DNA from: Herpetosiphonaceae bacterium
GTDB taxonomy: Bacteria; Chloroflexota; Chloroflexia; Chloroflexales; Herpetosiphonaceae
Direction: 5' to 3'
Length of the DNA stretch: 43,133 nt
Assembly (NCBI GenBank): GCA_013538855.1
Contig: JABXJS010000050.1
Span: 1 to 43,133 of the forward strand
Of this stretch, positions 16,646-25,483 are shown piece after piece; the stretch's first letter is position 1; each line of letters starts with the position of its first letter. Made by a program: the position numbers and the translations under genes. The notes beneath the pieces are model-generated. The model saw only the letters and a list, made by a program, of their open reading frames with translations. It was not told the origin of the DNA and did no database searches.

Positions 16646-17240
16646 AGCCCACAAGGCTGCCTTTGGTGCTGGGCACGCTGTCGCCAAGCCGCGGGTCGCG
16701 CCGTGTGGCTGTGTCGAGCGCCCGCGCTAGCGCCTTGAACAGCGCCTCGGCCTTGTGATGGTCGTTGCGCCCATATTCAACGCGCGCATGCAGCGTCATA
16801 TGCGCGTGCACCGCCAGCGTTTCGAACACATGCTCAACTAAATCGCACGTTAGCCCACCGATCTGCGGTGTGCTCCACTGACACTGGAGGACGTGGTACG
16901 GCCGTCCGCTGAGGTCGATCGCCACAAACGCCAGCGCCTCATCCATTGGCACATACGCATGCGCTGTGCGCGTCACGCCCGCTTTGTCGCCAAGCGCCTG
17001 CGCAATCGCTTGCCCCAGACAGATCGCCACGTCTTCCACTGAGTGGTGCTCGTCGATGTGCAGATCGCCCTCGCACGTGATCGTGAGGTCAAACTGTCCA
17101 TGGCGGGCAAAGCTTTCTAGAAAATGATCGTACATGCCGATGCCGGTGCTGATGCTGGCCTGGCCGCTTCCATCTAAGGTGAGCGTTAGGCTGATGGCGG
17201 TCTCACGCGTTGTGCGGTTGATGGTCGCTGTTCGTGTCAT
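16644..17240 (-). CDS. hisB: Imidazoleglycerol-phosphate dehydratase
   Basis: Catalyses the sixth step of histidine synthesis, dehydrating imidazoleglycerol phosphate to imidazoleacetol phosphate; a manganese enzyme forming 24-mers. The 198 residues match the usual length. Seen are [19 protein letters not shown], the metal-binding [17 protein letters not shown] repeat, [16 protein letters not shown], the second repeat region [16 protein letters not shown], and [19 protein letters not shown] with the second metal-binding His pair. It is monofunctional: the histidinol-phosphate phosphatase domain found in enterobacterial HisB is absent. GGGAG precedes the ATG. No other his genes are in the window, so the pathway is dispersed. 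It lies 73 bp downstream of a methyltransferase gene on the same strand. Confidence 0.95.
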   Translation of the reverse strand: MTRTATINRTTRETAISLTLTLDGSGQASISTGIGMYDHFLESFARHGQFDLTITCEGDLHIDEHHSVEDVAICLGQAIAQALGDKAGVTRTAHAYVPMDEALAFVAIDLSGRPYHVLQCQWSTPQIGGLTCDLVEHVFETLAVHAHMTLHARVEYGRNDHHKAEALFKALARALDTATRRDPRLGDSVPSTKGSLVG

Positions 17241-17313
17241 GGCTGCTCCCTAAAATAGCGATAGCCCCGCCATAGCTGTGCTGCCATAGCCGGGCTACAT
17301 GCGCGTACTGGCG

Positions 17314-18087
17314 CTATGGTTTTTCGATGATTATGCCGTACATGTTCATCATCTCTTCGTCGCCACTGCCCGCCACCTGCCAGGCTGGGTCAAGGTCGAG
17401 CCACTGGCTCAGCGGCTGCAAGCCTGGCGCGGTGATGTGCCAGCGCTCAATCAGCTTCTCAACATTGTCACGGCTGCGCAGGTAAAGCTCGGTGCCCATC
17501 TGCCGGTAGATGCCATGGATCTGCTGCACCCGTGGGTGGTAGATGTCGCCGATCGCCCACGAGATTGCAACCTGCGAGCCGGACGCACACCAGTTATATA
17601 GCTGGCCGAGGATGTTTTTAATCGCTAGATCGCTCATCATGTAGGCAATGCCGATGAAGCAGGTGGCGATCAACCGCTCGTCAGCGAAAAAGTCGCTCGC
17701 GCCAGCCAGCAGCGTTTGAATCTGGCTCACATCAACCTGCATATAGCGCACGTTGGCGTTGGTGCCTAGAATATCGTGCGCATAGGCCACGGTCACCGGG
17801 TCCGAGTCACTATAGATCACTTTGGCTGCTGGCGCGATCTCGTGAATGTAGCCTTGCGTTGGCAGGCCGCTGGCTAGATCAAGGTAGCAGTTAAATCCAC
17901 GCTGTGCGAGTTGGTGCACAGCCTCGTGCAAGAACCAGCGGTTAAGGCGCATAGCGTTGCGCAGCGATGGCATCAGCTGCTGGAGATGCTGGGCGGCCCG
18001 CCGGTCAACTTCGAAGTTGTGATTTCCGCCCAGCAGGTAGTCGTAGATGCGCCCGCTGTTGGGCTTGCTCGTGTCAACTGGCTGCAT
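17314..18087 (-). CDS. SAM-dependent methyltransferase, DUF574/Methyltransf_19 family
   Basis: A 257-residue putative S-adenosylmethionine methyltransferase. The N-terminus DTSKPNSGRIYDYLLGGNHNFEVDRRAA closely follows the family signature (D.s.Ps.aRvYDYlLGG..Nf..DR.aa), then LNRWFLHEAVHQLAQRG, the SAM-binding LDLASGLPTQG (motif I), VIYSDSDPVTVAYA (acidic loop) and a C-terminal half ending in WLDLDPAWQVAGSGDEEMMNMYGIIIEKP. The start at 18087 follows GGGCGG and places the signature at the N-terminus, as usual; the frame is open to 18177 but that part overlaps the upstream gene. The family is mostly known from actinomycetes and its substrates are undefined. It is 13 bp downstream of a small helical protein and likely co-transcribed. 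Confidence 0.85.
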   Translation of the reverse strand: MQPVDTSKPNSGRIYDYLLGGNHNFEVDRRAAQHLQQLMPSLRNAMRLNRWFLHEAVHQLAQRGFNCYLDLASGLPTQGYIHEIAPAAKVIYSDSDPVTVAYAHDILGTNANVRYMQVDVSQIQTLLAGASDFFADERLIATCFIGIAYMMSDLAIKNILGQLYNWCASGSQVAISWAIGDIYHPRVQQIHGIYRQMGTELYLRSRDNVEKLIERWHITAPGLQPLSQWLDLDPAWQVAGSGDEEMMNMYGIIIEKP

Positions 18088-18100
18088 ATCCCAACCGCCC

Positions 18101-18484
18101 TTAAAATGGTCGTGCATGCTGCACCGCACGGCGTAGTCGCTCTTGCTCCGCACGAACTCTGCTGAGCTGATGCTCAACGTAGCTCTCGATAAGCTCGCTC
18201 ATGCGCCGCCCGGTCTCAAGCACTTCGCCTGGCGCGTTGTAGCGCAGATGCTGCGCCTGCACTGCTTGCCACACAGCCAGCAGACTGTGCAGACCGACGC
18301 CCTGCTGGCTGAGCGTGTGCCCAAGCGTAACGGCGGCCTCGCCTGTATCAGCATTCAAAAATTGGGCTAGCTGCATGGCTAAGGTGTCAAGTCGCGTCGG
18401 TGGCAGATTGCCACTGTTGGCGAAGGCGTTGGCGCGCAGTGCTCCACGTACCACTGCGGTCACATCAATTGTGCTAAACATCAT
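18101..18484 (-). CDS. Small helical protein resembling a sensor N-terminal module
   Basis: A 127-residue, all-helical, soluble protein with GGAG before its ATG. It ends in a charged helix RVRAEQERLRRAVQHA, and its pattern (FANSGNLPPTRLDTLAMQLAQFLN, then a run of leucine-rich helices) resembles the N-terminal module that precedes STAS, GAF or kinase domains in RsbR-type regulators. Here it stands alone and is followed 13 bp later by the DUF574 methyltransferase gene. Resemblance is by eye only; it could equally be an uncharacterised family. No catalytic residues are apparent. Confidence 0.6.
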   Translation of the reverse strand: MMFSTIDVTAVVRGALRANAFANSGNLPPTRLDTLAMQLAQFLNADTGEAAVTLGHTLSQQGVGLHSLLAVWQAVQAQHLRYNAPGEVLETGRRMSELIESYVEHQLSRVRAEQERLRRAVQHARPF

Positions 18485-18650
18485 CCAGACTCTCCAGCTT
18501 AGGCCATGGTCCCAGATACCACAGCTGGTTATCGGTCGCTTTAAATCATATGTTAAGATATTTTAGTTTTTTGGGCAAATGACCGATATAGCCTTCTCGT
18601 CCTATTGGTGTCTGGTGCTCTGGCGCGGTGGCTGGAGTGGGGGCGGTGGC

Positions 18651-18679
18651 GCAGCGCCGATGGCCATGATCGGCGCTGC
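18651..18679. terminator. Hairpin downstream of the ABC exporter genes
   Basis: An 11-bp perfect stem (18651-18661 with 18669-18679, 7-base loop) lies 9 bp past the stop of the last ABC gene. No T-tract follows on the minus strand. It fits the other T-less hairpins found after genes in this window. Confidence 0.6.
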
Positions 18680-18687
18680 TGGTGGGC

Positions 18688-20502
18688 CTACGCTTCAACC
18701 GATGAGCGCTGGCTGCCGCGTGACTCGATGTAGCTCAGCGATTGGTGGCGGAAGTAGGTGTCGTAGAGCTCGGCGTAGTGGCCGCCCTGCGCCATCAGCT
18801 GCTCATGATTGCCGCTCTCGATGATCCGCCCATGATCAAGCACAATGATGCGATCCGCCGAGCGCACTGTCGAGAGCCGGTGGGCGATCAAGATGGAGGT
18901 CGCCTGCGCGAGAATAAGGTCCGTCGCCGCCTGAATCTGTGTCTCGGTGAAAGGGTCGATGCTCGCTGTCGCCTCGTCTAAGATGAAGATCGCCGGGCGG
19001 CTGGCCAGCACCCGTGTGAGCGCTACCAGCTGCCGCTGGCCAAGCGAAAGCCGCGCTCCACGCTCGCCAACCTGGGTGTTTAGCCCCTCTGGCAGCGTGT
19101 CGAGCCACTCGCCACCGCCAATCTGGCGCGCAAACTCGGCGATCTCGGCGTCGCTTAGCTCCGGCGCAGCATAGCGGATGTTGTCGGCGATGGTGCCGTC
19201 AAAGAGAAATGGCGTCTGCGACACAATGCCCATCTGCGCGCGGAAGCTGTGCAGGTCAAGGCTGCGGATGTCTACACCATCTATTAAAATAGATCCGCCC
19301 TGGAATTCGTAGAAGCGCGCGATCAGCTTGGCGATGCTCGACTTGCCTGCGCCCGTGTGCCCGACCAGCGCTACGCTCTCGCCTGGCGCGATGTGCAGCG
19401 TGAAGTCGCGCAGCACCGGCTCTTTGTTCTTGTAGCTAAAGTCGACGTTGACGAAGTCCACCTTGCCTTTGAGTTCGATCTGCTTGGCGGCGCTCTGCTG
19501 CACCGTTGGCTCGGCGTCGATCAGCGCAAACACGCGCTCGGCCGCGGCTAACCCAGCCTGGAGCTGGCTCCAAAATGCCGAGAGATTGAGCACCGGAAAC
19601 CAAAACAGATCCACCGAGCGCACAAACACGTACCACGATCCAACTGTGATGATGGCCTCGAGCGCCGACATGCCGCCCCAGTACACCAGGCCCGCTGTGG
19701 CAAAGCCCGATAAAATATTGAGCGTAGGGAAGACGTTCGACAGCACAAAGCCGCGCCGTAGGTTCACGCCATACGATTGGTTGTTGATCTCGATGAACTC
19801 TCCATAGATGCGGCGCTCCTGGCGAAAGTTCTTGGCTACGCTGATGCCGGTGACCGCCTCTTGGATGGCGCTGTTCACGTTGGCGATCACCTGAAAGCCC
19901 TTGCGTGTTACAAAGCGCGCGATGCGCCGAAAGCCCAGCGCGATCAGCACAACCAGCGGCGTGAAGCCCAGAATGCCCAGCGTCAGCCGCCACGAGGTCG
20001 AGAACAAGTACACCAGCAGAATCATCACGGTCAGCAGCTGGCTGATGATCTCCGTTACGAGCCGCGATACTTGGGCGAACTCCTGCGTGTCGGAGGTGAT
20101 GCGGCTGATAATGCGCCCTGATTTGAACTCATCAAAGAATGATAGATCATGGCTGATCGCCGCCTGGAACGCATCGTTGCGCATCTGTCCAACAACATCA
20201 GCGATCACCCGTGCTGTCAGCCGCTGGCGCGCCACGTTGATCACCCACACCAGCACGCCGATCACAATCACGCCGACCGCTAGCCCCAGCAGCAGACTCC
20301 AGTTCTCCTGGCCCTGCAGCTGTCCGATCACGTTGGCGACGATAATCGGCTGCAGCGCGTTCAGGCCCGAGAAAAAAGCGGTCAGCAGCGAGATCCAGAG
20401 CACCTGCTTCCCATGCGCTCTGAAGTAGCGCCCAATGCGCCGGATCAATGTGCGATCGTCATACTGACGATCATATGCTTCTGTATCTAGACCTGCAAAC
20501 AT
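18688..20502 (-). CDS. ABC exporter half-transporter, consensus ATPase subunit
   Basis: A 604-residue half-transporter with a six-helix membrane domain (about 35-320) and an ATPase domain (about 340-590). Walker A GHTGAGKSS is at 381-389, the signature reads LSLGQ at 485-489 rather than LSGGQ, and Walker B is IFILDEATAS with catalytic Glu510. H-loop: IAHRLSTV. Its partner, encoded 30 bp upstream, has the opposite asymmetry, so the two most likely form a heterodimeric multidrug- or lipid-type exporter like TM287/288 or BmrC/BmrD. AAAGGAAAGG precedes the ATG. Substrate unknown. Confidence 0.9.
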   Translation of the reverse strand: MFAGLDTEAYDRQYDDRTLIRRIGRYFRAHGKQVLWISLLTAFFSGLNALQPIIVANVIGQLQGQENWSLLLGLAVGVIVIGVLVWVINVARQRLTARVIADVVGQMRNDAFQAAISHDLSFFDEFKSGRIISRITSDTQEFAQVSRLVTEIISQLLTVMILLVYLFSTSWRLTLGILGFTPLVVLIALGFRRIARFVTRKGFQVIANVNSAIQEAVTGISVAKNFRQERRIYGEFIEINNQSYGVNLRRGFVLSNVFPTLNILSGFATAGLVYWGGMSALEAIITVGSWYVFVRSVDLFWFPVLNLSAFWSQLQAGLAAAERVFALIDAEPTVQQSAAKQIELKGKVDFVNVDFSYKNKEPVLRDFTLHIAPGESVALVGHTGAGKSSIAKLIARFYEFQGGSILIDGVDIRSLDLHSFRAQMGIVSQTPFLFDGTIADNIRYAAPELSDAEIAEFARQIGGGEWLDTLPEGLNTQVGERGARLSLGQRQLVALTRVLASRPAIFILDEATASIDPFTETQIQAATDLILAQATSILIAHRLSTVRSADRIIVLDHGRIIESGNHEQLMAQGGHYAELYDTYFRHQSLSYIESRGSQRSSVEA

Positions 20503-20532
20503 AGCCTTTCCTTTGCTTCGTGGCTGGCGCGG

Positions 20533-22287
<1,755 letters not shown>

Positions 22288-22305
22288 AATTGCCCCTTGT
22301 AGCAC

Positions 22306-22616
22306 GAACCTCCTGTTATTCTACCAGTATTTATGCCGCCAAACCCACTACTTATGACTGATTGAGCATAGCGTTATAGTGATAACACTCAGCGCTGTGT
22401 TTTAGGCTGGTGCTGCGCGCAGGGTCAGGCCACGCTATGTCCAGCCGAGCCAGCGATTGCATCAAAAACCATAGCCAAAACGCGGCAAAAACTGCACATA
22501 ACAGATGCTTGCGCATGGCGAACAGGTGTGCTATACTGCGCGTGTGGCGTTGGCAAGTGAGTGCACGCCTCATCTTTTTCTGTTCTAAACCAGAGCCAGT
22601 ACAAGGAGTCCGAGTA
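22306..22616. other. Divergent gap with ABC operon and recA promoters
   Basis: It contains the -10-like TAGAAT for the ABC operon (22323-22318, minus) and the recA promoter with a LexA-like box (22509-22537, plus). A 73-codon minus-strand frame (22352-22573) crosses the recA promoter and has no convincing start, so I do not count it as a gene. Nothing else is visible. Confidence 0.6.
22509..22537 (+). promoter_or_regulatory. recA promoter with LexA-like box in the spacer
   Basis: TTGCGC (22509-22514), 17-bp spacer, TATACT (22532-22537) with an extended TG at 22529-22530. Inside the spacer, CGAACAGGTGTGCT (22519-22532) matches the Gram-positive LexA consensus CGAACRNRYGTTYC at 12 of 14 positions. 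A repressor there would block polymerase, as expected of SOS control. Confidence 0.65.
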
Positions 22617-23690
22617 ATGCCAATTTCACCCGAAAAAGAGAAGGCGTTAGCCGCAGCGATCAGCCAGATCGACCGTCAGTTCGGCAAAGGCTCGATCATG
22701 AAAATGAGCGACAACCGTCTCTCGATCGAAGCCATTCCCACCGGTTCGATTGCGCTTGACCTCGCATTGGGTGTTGGAGGTATTCCGCGCGGCCGTGTTA
22801 CCGAAATCTACGGCCCGGAAAGTTCCGGTAAAACCACGCTAACCCAGCACATCATCGCTGAGGCCCAGAAGATCGGCGGCGTCACGGCGTTCATCGACGC
22901 TGAACACGCATTCGATCCGGTCTACGCGGCGAACTGTGGTGTGAATGTTGAGGATCTGCTGGTCTCCCAGCCCGATACTGGCGAGCAGGCCCTTGAGATC
23001 TGCGAGACGCTGGTGCGCTCCGGTGCCATCGACGTCATCATCGTCGACTCGGTCGCCGCGCTCGTGCCCCGCGCCGAGATCGAGGGCGATATGGGCGACT
23101 CGCACGTCGGCCTCCAGGCCCGCCTGATGTCGCAGGCCCTGCGCAAGCTCTCCGGCGCTGTCGCGAAATCGCGCACCGCCCTGATCTTTATCAACCAGCT
23201 GCGCATGAAGATCGGCGTGATGTTTGGCAACCCCGAGACAACCACCGGCGGCAACGCGCTTAAGTTCTATGCCTCTGTGCGCCTCGACATTCGCCGCATC
23301 GATCGCATCAAACAGGGCACCGACGAGATCGGCTCCCGCGTGCGCGTGAAGGTCGTCAAAAATAAAGTTGCGCCGCCCTTCCGCCAGGCCGAGTTCGACA
23401 TTATGTTCAACGAGGGCATCTCACGCGAGGGCAACATTCTTGACGTTGGTGTCTCGCTCGATATTATCCGCAAGAGCGGCGCATGGTTCTACCTCGGCGA
23501 AGATCGCCTGGGCCAGGGCCGCGAGAACGCCAAGAACTTCTTGAAGGAAAATCCGGCCCTCTGCGACGAGATCGAGCGCCTGATCCGCGCCTCCGCCTCC
23601 ATGGCCCCCGCCGCGAAAGTCTTCGCTGGCGCCGAGGAGGCCGATGGCGACGCCGGCGGCGATGTCGATGAGGTTTTTGACGACGAATAA
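22617..23690 (+). CDS. recA: Recombinase RecA
   Basis: Forms filaments on single-stranded DNA, drives strand exchange and triggers LexA self-cleavage. The 357 residues show MKMSDNR and the [18 protein letters not shown] start of the core, Walker A GPESSGKT (66-73), [35 protein letters not shown] (Walker B and loop L1), [37 protein letters not shown] (loop L2) and the acidic C-terminal tail ending DVDEVFDDE. The ATG at 22617 has AAGGAG eight bases upstream; the frame extends upstream to 22410, but that stretch contains the promoter and is not translated. Codon use is strongly C-biased, as in well-expressed genes. recX follows after an intrinsic terminator. Confidence 0.98.
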   Translation: MPISPEKEKALAAAISQIDRQFGKGSIMKMSDNRLSIEAIPTGSIALDLALGVGGIPRGRVTEIYGPESSGKTTLTQHIIAEAQKIGGVTAFIDAEHAFDPVYAANCGVNVEDLLVSQPDTGEQALEICETLVRSGAIDVIIVDSVAALVPRAEIEGDMGDSHVGLQARLMSQALRKLSGAVAKSRTALIFINQLRMKIGVMFGNPETTTGGNALKFYASVRLDIRRIDRIKQGTDEIGSRVRVKVVKNKVAPPFRQAEFDIMFNEGISREGNILDVGVSLDIIRKSGAWFYLGEDRLGQGRENAKNFLKENPALCDEIERLIRASASMAPAAKVFAGAEEADGDAGGDVDEVFDDE

Positions 23691-23720
23691 GCGCCAAGCG
23701 CCACTGCGCTGAAGCACATT

Positions 23721-23759
23721 GTCGGCAACGAGCGCGTCTCGTTGCCGACTGTTTTTTAA
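23721..23759 (+). terminator. Intrinsic terminator between recA and recX
   Basis: A 12-bp perfect stem (23721-23732 with 23738-23749, loop CGCGT) is followed by TGTTTTTT. The recX ribosome binding site AAGGAG begins within the last bases of this region, so recX is reached mainly by read-through. Confidence 0.85.
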
Positions 23760-23768
23760 GGAGCAGCG

Positions 23769-24422
23769 ATGCCCGCCGGAACAATCACCGCCCTCCAAGT
23801 CCAAGAGCGCGATAAAGAGCGCGTCAATGTCTTCGTCGATGACGCTTTCGCCATCGGCATCAGTCTGCGCACGCTCCAGCAGCAAAATCTCTACAAGGGC
23901 AAGGTCCTCGACGACCATGCGTGGCAGCAGCTCGTCGACGCCGAGCAGATGGACAAGGCCTACAACGCCGCGCTGCACTTTCTCGCCGCGCGCCCGCGCT
24001 CTATCCGCGAGATCCACGACCGCCTGCGCCAAAAGGGCTATCCCGCCGATCATATCGAGGCCGCTATCGCCCGCCTAGAGCACCTCGGCCTCGCCGATGA
24101 CCAAGCTTTCGCCCGCTTCTGGGTCGAGAATCGCCAGGCCTGCCGCCCGCGCTCCCAGCGCGCCCTACAGTCCGAACTGATGCAGAAAGGCGTTGATCGC
24201 CAGATTATCGAGCAGACGCTGGCTACGTTGACCAGCGACGAAGAAGAGGAGTCGAGCGCCTGGACAATCGCGCGGGCTGCTGTGCGCCGCTACGCCAGCG
24301 CCCCCGATAAAATGACCTTTAGCCGCAAGCTGGGGGCCTATCTCGGCCGCCGTGGCTTTGGTTTCGATGTGATCCGCCTCATCATCGACGAGCTGTGGGC
24401 CGAGGTACACGGCGAGGACTAA
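23769..24422 (+). CDS. recX: RecA regulatory protein RecX
   Basis: Binds RecA filaments and usually restrains their extension. The 217-residue protein is all-helical with the typical three tandem three-helix repeats: LQQQNLYKGKVLDDHAWQQL, then ALHFLAARPRSIREIHDRLRQKGYPADHIEAAIARLEHLGLADDQAFARFWVENR, and a third ending GRRGFGFDVIRLIIDELW. AAGGAG precedes the ATG. The N-terminal 40 residues form a small beta-rich segment common in Gram-positive-type RecX. The recA-recX order is conserved across bacteria, and a terminator between them keeps RecX below RecA. Confidence 0.92.
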   Translation: MPAGTITALQVQERDKERVNVFVDDAFAIGISLRTLQQQNLYKGKVLDDHAWQQLVDAEQMDKAYNAALHFLAARPRSIREIHDRLRQKGYPADHIEAAIARLEHLGLADDQAFARFWVENRQACRPRSQRALQSELMQKGVDRQIIEQTLATLTSDEEEESSAWTIARAAVRRYASAPDKMTFSRKLGAYLGRRGFGFDVIRLIIDELWAEVHGED

Positions 24423-24487
24423 AGTGCTTGTACAATAGCGCCTGTCGCACTGCGACTGCTGGCCATCCTCAGTAGAATGGAGCTGCT

Positions 24488-25309
24488 GTGATCACTCGTT
24501 TGCTTGTTGGCGCTCTCGCCAGCCTCCTCATCGGTGGCGCGGCCTACCGGCGGCGCTCGCTGACGTGGAGCGGCTGGCTCGGTGCGGTGATCGTCGGCAC
24601 GCTGACGGTCGGCTGTGGTGGCTGGCTCTGGGGCGGGCTGATCGTGGTCTTTTTTGTCTCCTCTACCGTGCTCTCACAAGTTGGCCACCAGCGCAAAGCT
24701 CACCTCAGCGCACTGCTGTGGGAGAAGGGCGATCAGCGCGATTTCGCCCAGGTTATGGCCAATGGGGCTGTGCCAACGCTGGCGGCGGTCGGCTACGCGC
24801 TCTGGCCGCAGCCTGCTTGGTGGGCCGTGGCCCTGGGTGCGCTGGCCACCGCCACCGCCGATACCTGGGCCACTGAGATCGGCGTGCTTAGCTCGCGGCC
24901 ACCACGCCACATGATTACGCTTCAGCCGATCAGCGCTGGCATGTCCGGCGGTGTCTCGCCGCTAGGCTGGCTGGCGAGCTTGCTTGGCGCGCTGCTCATC
25001 GCGCTGGCTGCGTGGCTGGGGCACCTGCTCGGCTGGGGTATTCCCCTGCGGACGCGCGCATGGGTGCCGCTGGCTACACTGGCTGGTGGCTTCTGCGGCA
25101 GCACCTTCGACAGCCTGCTTGGCGCGCTGTGGCAGGTTGCGTACTGGTGTCCACAGTGTGATCAGCCAACCGAGCGCCACATCCATCGCTGCGGTGCAGC
25201 AACCACCTACTATCGCGGCCTGCCCTGGCTCAACAACGATGTCGTCAATGCGCTCAGCTTGCTCGCTGGCGCAGGCGTGGCGCTGCTCACCTATGCGCTG
25301 CTCGGCTAG
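24488..25309 (+). CDS. DUF92 family integral membrane protein
   Basis: A 273-residue polytopic membrane protein with a GTG start preceded by GGAG. About seven hydrophobic helices are seen. Family hallmarks: the N-terminal LVGALASLLIGGAAYRRRSLTWSGWLGAVIVGTL, QVMANGAVPTL, the TATADTWATEIGVLS motif with conserved Asp/Glu, and a C-terminal GGFCGSTFDSLLGALWQ followed by a short Cys/His segment (YWCPQCDQPTERHIHRCG) and LNNDVVNALS. DUF92 proteins include a plant plastid phytyl-phosphate kinase (VTE6), so a lipid-alcohol phosphate role is conceivable but unproven for bacteria. It lies 65 bp after recX. The four-residue-set Cys2-His-Cys segment might bind zinc. Confidence 0.85.
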   Translation: MITRLLVGALASLLIGGAAYRRRSLTWSGWLGAVIVGTLTVGCGGWLWGGLIVVFFVSSTVLSQVGHQRKAHLSALLWEKGDQRDFAQVMANGAVPTLAAVGYALWPQPAWWAVALGALATATADTWATEIGVLSSRPPRHMITLQPISAGMSGGVSPLGWLASLLGALLIALAAWLGHLLGWGIPLRTRAWVPLATLAGGFCGSTFDSLLGALWQVAYWCPQCDQPTERHIHRCGAATTYYRGLPWLNNDVVNALSLLAGAGVALLTYALLG

Positions 25310-25367
25310 CGCTACAATTTGCTCATTTTGCGCTTTGCTCGTACCATTGGGCCAGTTATTAAGCGTC

Positions 25368-25460
25368 GTTTAGCGTGATTTTAATGATTTGACGTGCTGC
25401 GTCATGCGTGCTAAACTCGCCATACCCCCGAATGTCTCCGCACGGAACGTCTATGCGTTC
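25368..25460 (+). promoter_or_regulatory. Promoter with nested inverted repeats for the EtfD-like gene
   Basis: TTGACG (25389-25394), 17 bp, TAAACT (25412-25417) with extended TG. Three inverted repeats overlap or follow it: GTTTAGC (25368-25374) with GCTAAAC (25410-25416); TGACG (25390-25394) with CGTCA (25400-25404); and GAACG (25445-25449) with CGTTC (25456-25460), downstream of the predicted start. The promoter is well supported; the dyads are candidate operators. Confidence 0.65.
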
Positions 25461-25483
25461 TTGTCGTTCAACGAGGAACTTGC

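Noticed and set aside
22352-22573. A 73-codon minus-strand gene with a hydrophobic segment
   Set aside because: It lies across the recA promoter, lacks a ribosome binding site, and its composition is not convincing.
22410-22616. N-terminal extension of RecA
   Set aside because: The stretch contains the recA promoter and lacks similarity to RecA; the ATG at 22617 has a proper ribosome binding site and yields the normal N-terminus.
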